From NCBI RefSeq assembly GCF_014656295.1, contig NZ_BNCD01000004.1, forward strand, positions 1 through 64,000: a DNA stretch of 64,000 nucleotides. The letters are read 5' to 3'. This DNA comes from Streptomyces sulfonofaciens. Lineage in GTDB: Bacteria > Actinomycetota > Actinomycetes > Streptomycetales > Streptomycetaceae. Position 1 is the stretch's first letter. The number at the start of each line of letters is the position of its first letter. The notes below the pieces were generated by a model. The model had not been told where the DNA came from. It did no database searches and saw only the letters and a list, made by a program, of their open reading frames with translations. The translations under genes and the position numbers were made by a program. Positions 27,121 to 35,739 of the stretch are shown here, in pieces.

Positions 27121-28371
27121 ATGACCTCGGATGATGTTGAGCCGACGCCTTCGGGTGCGGGGCGTCAGGGCAGACCGAGGCGGGCGCTTGGCAGGGGGCC
27201 CGGGGCCGTTCCAATGGACAGAGCGCAGTCTCCCGCACAGGGCGGCAACGCCTTGCCCGAAGCCGGGGTGGAAGGCGCCGAGTGGCCCGCGTCCGAGCCG
27301 GAGCCGGAGCCCGAGCCGGAGCAGGAAGCGCGGACGGAACCGGATTTCGTCGCCGCACGCACGCCCGCGGCGGATCCTGACGCAGACGCAGACGCAGACG
27401 CAGACGCAATGGCAGGCGGGAGCGCAGACGGGGACGGTGGCCCGGGCAGGGGTGACGGGCCCGCCCCGGGGGCCGGTGGCGCGGCCGCGGCGGCGGCACC
27501 GGCCCTCGCGGGAAGTGCCGAAGACCCCGTCGCCGACGGGGTCTTCAAGGTCAGGCTGGCGAACTTCGAGGGCCCCTTCGACCTGCTGTTGCAGCTCATC
27601 TCCAAGCACAAGCTCGATGTGACCGAGGTCGCGCTGTCGAAGGTCACCGACGAGTTCATGGCACACATCAGGGCCATGGGACCCGACTGGGACCTCGACC
27701 AGACCACCGAGTTCCTGGTGGTCGCCGCCACGTTGCTGGACCTCAAGGCGGCCCGGCTGCTGCCCGCCGCGGAGATCGAGGACGAGGCGGACCTCGCCCT
27801 GCTCGAAGCGCGCGACCTGCTGTTCGCGCGACTGCTCCAGTACCGCGCCTACAAGCGGATCGCCGACATCTTCGTCCAGCGGCTCGACGCCGAGGCCCGC
27901 CGCTACCCGCGCACCGTCGGCCTCGAACCGCACCACGCCGAGCTGCTGCCCGAGGTCGTCATCAGCATCGGCCCGGAGGGCTTCGCCAGGCTCGCCGTCA
28001 AGGCGATGCAGCCCAAGCCGGAGCCACAGGTCTACGTCGACCACATCCACGCCCCGCTGGTGAGCGTCGTCGAGCAGGCCGAGGTGGTGGTGGCCCGGCT
28101 GCGCGCCGAGGGCGAGGCGAGCTTCCGGGCGCTGGTCGCGGACGCGGCCGACACCCTCACCGTGGTCGCCCGGTTCCTCGCGCTGCTGGAGCTCTACCGT
28201 GAGAAGGCGGTGGCGCTCGACCAGGAGGAGGCGCTCGGCGAGCTGCTGGTGCGCTGGACCGGCGGCGACGGCGCCGCCCGGCCCCGGGTCACCGACGAGT
28301 TCGACAGGGCCCCGGAGCCGGCCGGGGACACGGCCCGTGGCGAGGGCGAGGAGGCCGAGGACAGGACATGA
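27121..28371 (+). CDS. scpA: Segregation and condensation protein ScpA (kleisin)
   Basis: 416 aa from the ATG at 27121 (TTG at 27118 adds one residue). The conserved kleisin region begins about residue 141 with VFKVRLANFEGPFDLLLQLI and includes HKLDVTEVALSKVTDEF and EDEADLALLEARDLLFARLLQYRAYK. It ends in the C-terminal winged-helix segment (SFRALVADAADTLTVVARFLALLEL). ScpA bridges SMC heads with ScpB in the bacterial condensin. The 140-residue N-terminal extension is low complexity and includes a (GACGCA)5 run at about 27379-27408. No good Shine-Dalgarno precedes 27121, and a later start (ATG at 27214 or 27412) cannot be excluded. The stop overlaps scpB by four bases. Confidence 0.9.
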   Translation: MTSDDVEPTPSGAGRQGRPRRALGRGPGAVPMDRAQSPAQGGNALPEAGVEGAEWPASEPEPEPEPEQEARTEPDFVAARTPAADPDADADADADAMAGGSADGDGGPGRGDGPAPGAGGAAAAAAPALAGSAEDPVADGVFKVRLANFEGPFDLLLQLISKHKLDVTEVALSKVTDEFMAHIRAMGPDWDLDQTTEFLVVAATLLDLKAARLLPAAEIEDEADLALLEARDLLFARLLQYRAYKRIADIFVQRLDAEARRYPRTVGLEPHHAELLPEVVISIGPEGFARLAVKAMQPKPEPQVYVDHIHAPLVSVVEQAEVVVARLRAEGEASFRALVADAADTLTVVARFLALLELYREKAVALDQEEALGELLVRWTGGDGAARPRVTDEFDRAPEPAGDTARGEGEEAEDRT

Positions 28372-29093
28372 GCACGCACACCGACACCGGGCAGGGCGCC
28401 GCCGGCGGCGAGGGGGCCCAGCACGCCGAGCACGCCGAGCACGCCGAGAGTGCCGGGACGCCCCCCGCGGGCCTTGGCCCCGTGGCGCGGCTCGACCTCA
28501 AACCCGCCCTGGAGGCCGTCCTCATGGTCGTCGACGAACCGGCCGCCGAGGAGCACCTGGCGAAGATCCTCCAGCGGCCCCGGCGGCAGATCGCGGATGC
28601 GCTCCAGGAGCTCGCCGACGAGTACACCGTCCAGGGCCGCGGCTTCGAACTGAGGCTGGTGGCCGGCGGCTGGCGGTTCTACACCCGGCCCGAGTACGCG
28701 GCGGCCGTCGAGGGGTTCGTCCTGGACGGCCAGCACGCCCGGCTCACCCAGGCCGCCCTGGAGACGCTCGCTGTGGTCGCCTACCGCCAGCCGGTCAGCC
28801 GTTCCCGGGTCTCGGCGGTGCGCGGGGTGAACTGCGACGGGGTCATGCGCACCCTGCTCCAGCGCGGGCTGGTCGAAGAGGCGGGCACGGAACCCGAGAC
28901 AGGTGCGATCCTGTACAGGACGACGAACTACTTTCTGGAGCGCATGGGCCTGCGCGGCCTGGACGAGCTCCCCGAGCTCGCACCCTTCCTCCCGGAGGCG
29001 GAGGCGATCGAGGCCGACACGCAGGAAGGCGTGCCGTCGTTCGACCCGGATGCACCGGACCCCGACGACACACACGACAAGACGGAACTGTGA
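28368..29093 (+). CDS. scpB: Segregation and condensation protein ScpB
   Basis: 241 aa. Two winged-helix domains: LKPALEAVLMVVDEPAAEEHLAKIL starts the first, and LETLAVVAYRQPVSRSRVSAVRGVNCDGVMRTLL, the most conserved ScpB segment, starts the second. ATG at 28368 overlaps the scpA stop (ATGA), the usual translational coupling of the two condensin subunits. It begins with a short repeat (QHAEHAEHAESA) absent from most homologues. The stop overlaps the next start by one base. Confidence 0.93.
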   Translation: MSTHTDTGQGAAGGEGAQHAEHAEHAESAGTPPAGLGPVARLDLKPALEAVLMVVDEPAAEEHLAKILQRPRRQIADALQELADEYTVQGRGFELRLVAGGWRFYTRPEYAAAVEGFVLDGQHARLTQAALETLAVVAYRQPVSRSRVSAVRGVNCDGVMRTLLQRGLVEEAGTEPETGAILYRTTNYFLERMGLRGLDELPELAPFLPEAEAIEADTQEGVPSFDPDAPDPDDTHDKTEL

Positions 29094-30259
29094 TGCGAAG
29101 CAGTGGCAGGAACAGCGGCGCAAGCCGCAGCGGCGGCCGTGACGGCGGCCGGCAGGACAACCGCGGCGCGGGCGGCAACCGCGACCGCAGGCAGCAGGAC
29201 TCGGGCCGCCCACGCCCCGAGGAGCGCCGCTACGACCGACAGGGCGGCAGCGGCTCCGCGGGTGGTACGGGTGGGTCAGGCGGCGCGGGCGGCGCGCGGG
29301 CCGGTGGCGCCCGCACCGGAGGCGCCAAGTCCGGCGGGCCCAAGTCGGGCGGGCCCAGGGCCGGCGGCCCCAGGACCGGCGCCGGCAAGGCCGGCGCGGG
29401 CAAGGGCCGCGAGGGCAGGAGCACCCCGGCCCGCTCCCGCGAGTACGAGGCCCAGATCGAGCAGCGCAACCGCGACCGGTACGCCGAGAAGGCCGACAGG
29501 AAGCGCACCCTGGCCCGCGGTCTGCCGGGCGCCGAGCAGGAGGGCGAGCGGTTGCAGAAGGTGCTGGCCCGCGCCGGATACGGTTCGCGGCGCGCCTGCG
29601 AGGAGCTGATCGAGCGGGCCAGGGTCGAGGTCAACGGCGAGATCGTCGTGGAGCAGGGCCTCAGGGTCGACCCGGCGAAGGACGAGATCAGGGTCGACGG
29701 ACTGACCGTGGCCACGCAGTCGTACCAGTTCTTCTCGCTGAACAAGCCCGCGGGCGTGGTCTCCACGATGGAGGACCCCGAGGGCCGGCAGTGCCTCGGC
29801 GACTACGTCACCAACCGCGAGACCCGGCTCTTCCACGTCGGCCGGCTGGACACGGAGACCGAGGGCGTCATCCTGCTCACCAACCACGGTGAGCTCGCCC
29901 ACCGCCTCACCCACCCGCGCTACGGCGTCAAGAAGACCTACCTGGCCGCGATCCAGGGCCCGATCCCGCGCGACCTGGGCAAGCGCCTCAAGGACGGCAT
30001 CCAACTGGAGGACGGGTACGCGCGTGCGGACCACTTCCGGGTCGTGGAGCAGACCGGGAAGAACTACCTGGTCGAGGTCGTCCTCCACGAGGGCCGCAAG
30101 CACATCGTGCGCCGGATGCTCGCCGAGGCGGGCTTCCCCGTCGACAAGCTGGTGCGGACCGCCTTCGGACCGATCACGCTGGGCGACCAGAAGTCGGGCT
30201 GGCTGCGCAGGCTGTCGAACACGGAGGTCGGGATGCTGATGCGCGAGGTGGAGCTGTAG
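29093..30259 (+). CDS. rRNA pseudouridine synthase (RluB/RsuA family)
   Basis: 388 aa. Residues 1-140 are a disordered Arg/Gly/Ser-rich extension with GGARTGGAKSGGPK-type repeats. An S4 domain follows (LQKVLARAGYGSRRACEELI), then FFSLNKPAGVVST and the catalytic HVGRLDTETEGVILLT with the active aspartate near residue 253, then HEGRKHIVRRML. It isomerises a specific uridine in rRNA; its position in an scpAB-linked operon matches B. subtilis RluB, which targets 23S rRNA. ATG at 29093 overlaps the scpB stop by one base. The long RG-rich tail is common in actinobacterial copies. Confidence 0.9.
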   Translation: MRSSGRNSGASRSGGRDGGRQDNRGAGGNRDRRQQDSGRPRPEERRYDRQGGSGSAGGTGGSGGAGGARAGGARTGGAKSGGPKSGGPRAGGPRTGAGKAGAGKGREGRSTPARSREYEAQIEQRNRDRYAEKADRKRTLARGLPGAEQEGERLQKVLARAGYGSRRACEELIERARVEVNGEIVVEQGLRVDPAKDEIRVDGLTVATQSYQFFSLNKPAGVVSTMEDPEGRQCLGDYVTNRETRLFHVGRLDTETEGVILLTNHGELAHRLTHPRYGVKKTYLAAIQGPIPRDLGKRLKDGIQLEDGYARADHFRVVEQTGKNYLVEVVLHEGRKHIVRRMLAEAGFPVDKLVRTAFGPITLGDQKSGWLRRLSNTEVGMLMREVEL

Positions 30260-30316
30260 CGGGTGCGCGACATGTGCCGCGGCCCGCTGCCGCGGCACTC
30301 CGCCACCGCACGCCCG

Positions 30317-30340
30317 TCGCCCCACCGGCCGGTGGGGCGA
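30317..30340. terminator. Perfect 24-bp GC palindrome after the pseudouridine synthase gene
   Basis: TCGCCCCACCGG followed immediately by its reverse complement, 58 bases after the stop codon. It can form a 12-bp hairpin only with a few central bases unpaired and has no U-tract, so it is a moderate terminator candidate. Confidence 0.5.
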
Positions 30341-30539
30341 GGCGCGCACCCGCCGGCGAGGACCGAGCGCCCGCCGAGGGCGGGACCGCGTCCGGCAGGG
30401 GCGTCCGGTAGCGGGTACCCGGCAGGCGCGGTGCGGCCCAGGGGGTGGACGGACCGGACGTACCGCCTCGGGCACCGGGAAGAGCCGCTGGGGCCGGGCG
30501 CGCTCCGGGACGCGTGAGCCGGTACGCGGTTGCGGCCGC

Positions 30540-30640
30540 CTCGCCCCCGCCCACGACCGCGCCCCCCCCGCCCACGACCGCGTACGCCCACCACGACCGT
30601 GCGCCCCGGCCACGACCGCGCACCGCCCACGACCGTGCTT
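30540..30640. repeat. Degenerate direct repeats around CCACGACCGYG
   Basis: Five copies of CCACGACCGCG or CCACGACCGTG, spaced 15-21 bases apart, occur in the non-coding stretch upstream of aroH. Spacing is irregular, so this is a cluster of direct repeats rather than a strict tandem array. Confidence 0.6.
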
Positions 30641-30822
30641 CCCGCCTATTGATTACCTGGGGCCCCTTTCCGCAGGCGAAAGGGGCAGTCGGCGCGGGCG
30701 GGACCGGCCGTCTCGGCAGCCGGGCACGACCGGCCCGGCGGCCGAAGGCTGACTACGCTGTCCGGAGCACGATGGTGCGCGGTGCCGCACCATGGAGAGA
30801 TCTCGCAGGTGAGGAGCACGAC

Positions 30823-31185
30823 GTGGCGGTACGAGCGGTCCGGGGTGCCGTCCAGCTCGACAGGGACGAGGCGGACCACATGGCCGAGCAGGTCGGCCGA
30901 CTGATCACCGCGGTCCTCGAGCGCAACGAGCTGGGCACGGACGACCTGATCAGCATCTGGTTCACGGCCACCCCCGATCTGCACAGCGACTTCCCGGCCG
31001 CGGCGGCCCGCAAGCTCGGCATCACCGACGTGCCGCTGATCTGCGCGCAGGAGCTCGACATCAAGGGCGCCATGCCGCGCGTCGTCCGGATCCTCGCGCA
31101 CGTCGAGACCGACCGCCCCCGCGCCGACGTGGCCCACGTCTACCTGGGTGCGGCCGCCGCACTCCGCAAGGACATCGCCCAATGA
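30823..31185 (+). CDS. aroH: Chorismate mutase, AroH class
   Basis: 120 aa. It rearranges chorismate to prephenate for tyrosine and phenylalanine synthesis. The whole chain matches the trimeric pseudo-alpha/beta barrel type of B. subtilis: VRAVRGAVQLDRDE with the active-site Arg, then FTATPDLHSDFPA, PLICAQELDIKGAMPRVVRIL with the catalytic Glu/Arg, and HVYLGAA with the Tyr. GTG at 30823 has GAGGAG at 30811-30816. ATGA overlap with tyrA fuses two consecutive steps of the same pathway. Confidence 0.94.
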   Translation: MAVRAVRGAVQLDRDEADHMAEQVGRLITAVLERNELGTDDLISIWFTATPDLHSDFPAAAARKLGITDVPLICAQELDIKGAMPRVVRILAHVETDRPRADVAHVYLGAAAALRKDIAQ

Positions 31186-32276
31186 GGACCGCGCTCGTCA
31201 TCGGCACCGGACTGATCGGCACCTCGGCCGCACTGGCCCTCGCGAGCCGCGGCGTGCGGGTGCACCTGGCCGACCACGACCCGGAGCAGGCCCGTACCGC
31301 CGCGGCGCTCGGCGCCGGAACCGACACGGAGCCGGCGGGCACCGTCGACCTCGCCGTGGTCGCCGTGCCGCCCGCGCACGTCGCCGCCACCCTGGCCGGC
31401 GCCATGCGGCGCGGCGCCGCCCGCGGCTACATCGACGTGGCGAGCGTCAAGGGCGGCCCCCGCCGCGACCTGGAGGCACTGGGCCTGGACGCCGCCGCCC
31501 TGGCGTCGTACATCGGCACCCACCCCATGTCGGGGCGCGAGAAGTCCGGGCCGCTGGCGGCCACCGCCGACCTGTTCGAGGGCCGGCCCTGGGTGCTCAC
31601 CCCGGGCCGGGACACCGACACCGAGGTGCTGAACCTCGCCCTGGAGCTGATCGCGTTCTGCCGGGCCGTGCCGGTGGTGATGGACGCGGACGCCCACGAC
31701 CGCGCCGTGGCCCTCGTCTCCCACATGCCGCACCTGGTCTCCAACCTGGTCGCGGCCCGGCTCGAGCACGCCGAGGAGAGCGCGGTGCGGCTCTGCGGGC
31801 AGGGCATCCGCGACGTGACCAGGATCGCGGCCTCCGAGCCCGCGATGTGGATCGACATCCTCTCCGCCAACCCGGGCCCGGTCGCCGACCTGCTCTCCGA
31901 CGTCGCCGCCGACCTCGACGAGACGGTCCGGGCCCTGCGTGCCCTGCAGTCCGCCGACGAGGACAAGCGCCTCGGCGGCGCGGGCGGCATCCAGGAGGTG
32001 CTGCGGCGCGGCAACGCGGGGCAGACCAGGGTGCCCGGCAAGCACGGCGCCGCACCCACGAGCTACGAGAGCGTCATCGTGCTCATCGACGACCAGCCGG
32101 GCCAGCTCGCCCGGATCTTCGCGGACGCGGGCCGGGCCGGGGTGAACATCGAGGACGTCCGCATCGAGCACGCCACAGGACAGCAGGCGGGCTTGGTGCA
32201 GCTCATGGTGGTCCCGCAGTCGGTGCCCGTGCTGACGGCGGCGCTGCGGGAGCGGGGCTGGGCCATCCGGCAGTAG
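31182..32276 (+). CDS. tyrA: Prephenate dehydrogenase
   Basis: 364 aa. It oxidatively decarboxylates prephenate to 4-hydroxyphenylpyruvate with NAD. It starts LVIGTGLIGTSAALALASRG (Rossmann), followed by IGTHPMSGREKSGP, the conserved active-site segment. A C-terminal ACT domain from about residue 290 (VIVLIDDQPGQLARIFADAG) suggests feedback control by an amino acid, probably tyrosine. ATG at 31182 overlaps the aroH stop by four bases. Confidence 0.94.
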   Translation: MRTALVIGTGLIGTSAALALASRGVRVHLADHDPEQARTAAALGAGTDTEPAGTVDLAVVAVPPAHVAATLAGAMRRGAARGYIDVASVKGGPRRDLEALGLDAAALASYIGTHPMSGREKSGPLAATADLFEGRPWVLTPGRDTDTEVLNLALELIAFCRAVPVVMDADAHDRAVALVSHMPHLVSNLVAARLEHAEESAVRLCGQGIRDVTRIAASEPAMWIDILSANPGPVADLLSDVAADLDETVRALRALQSADEDKRLGGAGGIQEVLRRGNAGQTRVPGKHGAAPTSYESVIVLIDDQPGQLARIFADAGRAGVNIEDVRIEHATGQQAGLVQLMVVPQSVPVLTAALRERGWAIRQ

Positions 32277-32475
32277 CGCAGCGGACGGCGGGGCGCGGCG
32301 GGCGCCGCGGTCGGGCCCCTCGGCCCCGTCGGAGGCGCTCGGACGAGCCAGTAACCTTGTGCTGGGCGCACTCGTGCCCGAACCAGCCGCACTGCCACGT
32401 CCCGTCCCCCAGGCACGTACGCGTACGATCCGATGCCGAACGCGTACGCCCGTACCAGGAAGGTGCCCGTCTCCT

Positions 32476-33186
32476 GTGGAAAACGCAGCCACCGCAGCCA
32501 CCGCCGCCCGGACCGTCCCGGCTGTGATCGTCGCCATCGACGGCCCCTCCGGCACCGGCAAGTCGAGCACGTCACGGGCCGTTGCGGAGCAGATGGGGCT
32601 GAGCTACCTCGACACCGGGGCGCAGTACCGCGCGATGACCTGGTGGATGGTGCACAACGGCGTCGACGTCTCCGACCCGGCCGCGGTGGCCGCCGTCGTC
32701 GACAAGCCCGAGATCGTCTCCGGAACCGACCCCAGCGCGCCCACCATCACCGTCGACGGCGTGGACGTCTCGGGCCCCATCCGGACGCCCGAGGTCACCG
32801 CCAAGGTCAGCGCGGTCAGCGCGGTGCCAGAGGTGCGGGCCCGGATCACCGGGCTGCAGCGGGCGCTCGCGGCCGCAGCGGCGCAGGGCATCGTCGTCGA
32901 GGGCCGCGACATCGGCACGACCGTGCTGCCCGACGCCGACCTGAAGGTCTTCCTGACGGCGTCGCCCGAGGCCCGTGCCGCGCGCCGCAGCGGCGAGCTG
33001 AAGGGCGCCGACGTGCACACCACCCGCGAGGCCCTGATCAAGCGGGACGCGGCCGACTCCACCCGCAAGGCGTCCCCGCTCGCCAAGGCGGGCGACGCCG
33101 TCGAGGTCGACACCACCGAGCTCACCCTCCTGCAGGTCATCGAGTGCGTCGTCACCCTCGTCGAGGAGAAGCGGGCCGCGAAGTGA
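32476..33186 (+). CDS. cmk: Cytidylate kinase
   Basis: 236 aa. It phosphorylates CMP and dCMP. Walker A DGPSGTGKSSTSRAVAE follows a 17-residue leader. LSYLDTGAQYRAMTW is the NMP-binding region, and VVEGRDIGTTVLPDADLKVFLTAS with KRDAADSTRKASPL are cmk-specific. GTG at 32476 gives a normal length; AGGAAGG at 32457-32463 is a little distant. There are 200 bases after tyrA, so it may have its own promoter. Its stop overlaps plsC (GTGA). Confidence 0.94.
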   Translation: MENAATAATAARTVPAVIVAIDGPSGTGKSSTSRAVAEQMGLSYLDTGAQYRAMTWWMVHNGVDVSDPAAVAAVVDKPEIVSGTDPSAPTITVDGVDVSGPIRTPEVTAKVSAVSAVPEVRARITGLQRALAAAAAQGIVVEGRDIGTTVLPDADLKVFLTASPEARAARRSGELKGADVHTTREALIKRDAADSTRKASPLAKAGDAVEVDTTELTLLQVIECVVTLVEEKRAAK

Positions 33187-33911
33187 CCGGAGCACCCGCC
33201 GCGCCGGGCACGGGCGGAACCCACCAGGCGTCCGCCGCGGCCGGCCGGGCCGCGGCTGAGGGGCCGTCGTTGCTCGGCGCCGAGGTCGGCCGCCGGATCG
33301 GCGTCGGCCTGATGTACGGGCTGTGGCGGCCGCGGGTGCTCGGGGCGTGGAAGGTGCCGGCCGCCGGCCCCGTGATCCTGGCCGTCAACCACGCGCACAA
33401 CCTGGACGGCCCGATGCTGATGGGCACCGCGCCCCGGCCCGTGCACTTCCTGATCAAGAAGGAGGCGTTCGTCGGCCCGCTCGACCCGTTCCTGCGCGGC
33501 ATCGGCCAGCTCAAGGTGGACCGCGAGGTGGCGGACCGCACCGCCGTCACCCGGGCGCTGGGCGTCCTGGCGCGCGGCGGGGTGCTCGGGATCTTCCCGG
33601 AGGGCACCCGCGGCGACGGCGACTTCGCGTCGCTGCGCGCGGGGCTCTCCTACTTCGCGGTGCGCAGCGGGGCGCCGATCGTGCCGGTCGCGGTCCTGGG
33701 CAGCACCGCGGCGCGCGGCCGACTGGTGCCCGCGCTGCCACCGCTGCGCGCCCGTGTCGACGTCGTCTTCGGAGACCCCTTCGAAGCCGGCGACGGCAGC
33801 GGCCGGCGCACCCGCAAGGCGCTCGACGAGGCGACCGTGCGCATCCAGCAGTGCCTGACCGCCCACCTGGAGAACGCCAGGCGCACCACCGGGCGGCAGG
33901 CCACACCCTGA
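33183..33911 (+). CDS. plsC: 1-acyl-sn-glycerol-3-phosphate acyltransferase-like protein
   Basis: 242 aa. PlsC/LPLAT family: HX4D motif in VNHAHNLDGP, later FPEGTRGDGD, and IVPVAVLGS. The family transfers acyl chains to lysophosphatidic acid or related acceptors in phospholipid synthesis; the specific acceptor is not known. GTG at 33183 overlaps the cmk stop by four bases. The cmk-plsC-der order is conserved in many actinobacteria. Confidence 0.9.
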   Translation: MTGAPAAPGTGGTHQASAAAGRAAAEGPSLLGAEVGRRIGVGLMYGLWRPRVLGAWKVPAAGPVILAVNHAHNLDGPMLMGTAPRPVHFLIKKEAFVGPLDPFLRGIGQLKVDREVADRTAVTRALGVLARGGVLGIFPEGTRGDGDFASLRAGLSYFAVRSGAPIVPVAVLGSTAARGRLVPALPPLRARVDVVFGDPFEAGDGSGRRTRKALDEATVRIQQCLTAHLENARRTTGRQATP

Positions 33912-33986
33912 GCCGGTGGACACGTCGGCAGAGCCGGCGGCACGCTGAGATCCACCGGCCACCACGATGAACGAGGTACGGACTTC

Positions 33987-35480
33987 ATGAACGACCAGAT
34001 CCAGCCCGACGGCCCCATGAGCGAGGGCCCCGGACTCGGCGGAGATGAGCACGGCGCGCTCGGCGACGCCGAGTTCGCCCGGTTCATGGAGCTCGCGCGG
34101 GAAGAGGGCTTCGACCTGGAGGACGTCGAGGGCGCCATCGAGGAGGCAGGGCACGGGCCGCTGCCGGTGCTCGCCGTCGTCGGCCGTCCCAACGTCGGCA
34201 AGTCGACACTGGTGAACCGCTTCATCGGGCGTCGCGAGGCCGTCGTCGAGGACACCCCCGGAGTCACCCGCGACCGCGTCACCTACGACGCCGAGTGGTC
34301 GGGGCGCCGCTTCAAGGTCGTCGACACCGGCGGCTGGGAGCAGGACGTCCTCGGGATCGACGCCTCCGTGGCGGCCCAGGCCGAGTACGCCATCGAGGCC
34401 GCCGACGCGGTGGTCTTCGTGGTGGACGCCACCGTCGGCGCCACGGACACCGACGAGGCGGTGGTCCGGCTGCTGCGCAAGGCGGGCAAGCCCGTGGTGC
34501 TCTGCGCCAACAAGGTGGACGGTCCGAGCGGCGAGTCCGACGCCGCCATGCTGTGGTCCCTCGGCCTCGGCGAGCCCCATCCCGTCTCGGCACTGCACGG
34601 CCGCGGCACCGGTGACATGCTGGACGCCGTCCTGGAGGTGCTGCCGGACGCACCGCGGGAGAGCTTCGGCGGCCAGGGCGGCGGGCCCCGGCGGGTCGCC
34701 CTCATCGGCCGTCCCAATGTCGGCAAGTCGTCACTGCTGAACAAGGTGGCGCGGGAGGAGCGCGTCGTCGTCGACGCGCTCGCGGGCACCACCAGGGACC
34801 CGGTCGACGAGATCATCGAACTCGGCGGGAAGACCTGGCGGTTCGTCGACACCGCGGGCATCCGCAAGCGCGTCCACCTCCAGCAGGGCGCCGACTACTA
34901 CGCCTCGCTGCGAACCGCCGCCGCCGTGGAGAAGGCGGAGGTCGCGGTCGTCCTCCTCGACGCGGCCGACAGCATCAGCGTGCAGGACCAGCGCATCATC
35001 ACCATGGCGGTGGACGCGGGCCGCGCACTCGTCCTCGCCTACAACAAGTGGGACACGCTCGACGAGGAGCGCCGCTACTACCTGGAGCGCGAGATCGAGT
35101 CCGAGCTGGGCCAGGTGGCATGGGCCCCGCGGGTCAACGTGTCGGCGCGCACCGGCAGGCACATGGAGAAGCTGGTCCCCGCCATCGAGACGGCCCTCGC
35201 GGGCTGGGAGACCCGGGTCCCGACCGGTCGGCTGAACGCCTTCCTCGGCGAGCTCGTCGCCTCCCACCCGCACCCGGTGCGCGGCGGCAAGCAGCCGCGG
35301 ATCCTCTTCGGCACCCAGGCGGGCACCAAGCCGCCGCGTTTCGTCCTCTTCGCATCCGGCTTCATCGAGCACGGCTACCGCAGGTACATCGAGCGGCGGC
35401 TGCGCGAGGAGTTCGGTTTCGAGGGGACGCCGATCCACGTCTCGGTGCGGGTGCGGGAGAAGCGCGGCCGCAAGAAGTGA
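33987..35480 (+). CDS. der: Ribosome biogenesis GTPase Der (EngA)
   Basis: 497 aa. Two tandem GTPase domains: [18 protein letters not shown] around residue 62, with DTPGVTRDR and NKVDGPS; then [16 protein letters not shown] around residue 235, with DTAGIRKR and [12 protein letters not shown]-terminal KH-like domain follows, ending [20 protein letters not shown]. Der acts in 50S ribosome assembly. It has a 60-residue acidic N-terminal extension, common in actinobacteria. ATG at 33987 follows GAGGT. Confidence 0.95.
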   Translation: MNDQIQPDGPMSEGPGLGGDEHGALGDAEFARFMELAREEGFDLEDVEGAIEEAGHGPLPVLAVVGRPNVGKSTLVNRFIGRREAVVEDTPGVTRDRVTYDAEWSGRRFKVVDTGGWEQDVLGIDASVAAQAEYAIEAADAVVFVVDATVGATDTDEAVVRLLRKAGKPVVLCANKVDGPSGESDAAMLWSLGLGEPHPVSALHGRGTGDMLDAVLEVLPDAPRESFGGQGGGPRRVALIGRPNVGKSSLLNKVAREERVVVDALAGTTRDPVDEIIELGGKTWRFVDTAGIRKRVHLQQGADYYASLRTAAAVEKAEVAVVLLDAADSISVQDQRIITMAVDAGRALVLAYNKWDTLDEERRYYLEREIESELGQVAWAPRVNVSARTGRHMEKLVPAIETALAGWETRVPTGRLNAFLGELVASHPHPVRGGKQPRILFGTQAGTKPPRFVLFASGFIEHGYRRYIERRLREEFGFEGTPIHVSVRVREKRGRKK

Positions 35481-35489
35481 CGCGGGTTC

Positions 35490-35532
35490 GGGCCCGCCCC
35501 CGCCCCGGCGCCGGGAGCCGGGGGGTGGGCCC
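35490..35532. terminator. GC-rich hairpin between convergent genes
   Basis: GGGCCCGCCCCC...CCGGC pairs imperfectly with GCCGGGGGGTGGGCCC. It lies ten bases after the der stop, in the gap facing the convergent methyltransferase gene. Confidence 0.5.
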
Positions 35533-35739
35533 GCACCTCGCCGCCGAGTGCACGTGACCCGGTGCGCTCCGGCACCACGGGGGCCTGCCGCGGGTGCCAC
35601 GAGCCGGCCCGCCGCGCGCGTGCCGGGCGGTCCGCGCGGTTTCCCGCGCCCCGTCGTGGCGCGTGGCTGCCCGGGTGTCCGTCAGGCTGCGCGGCCGTGG
35701 GGCCGGCGGCCTCCAGGGTGTGTCCGGTGGGCGGTGTGC

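Larger units (their letters stand above)
30260..30822. other. Intergenic region after the scpAB operon
   Basis: 563 bases without a gene. It holds the palindrome at 30317-30340, a repeat block at about 30540-30640, and a 9-bp hairpin (GCCCCTTTC at 30662-30670 with 30678-30686). The promoter of aroH should lie in the last 120 bases. Confidence 0.5.
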
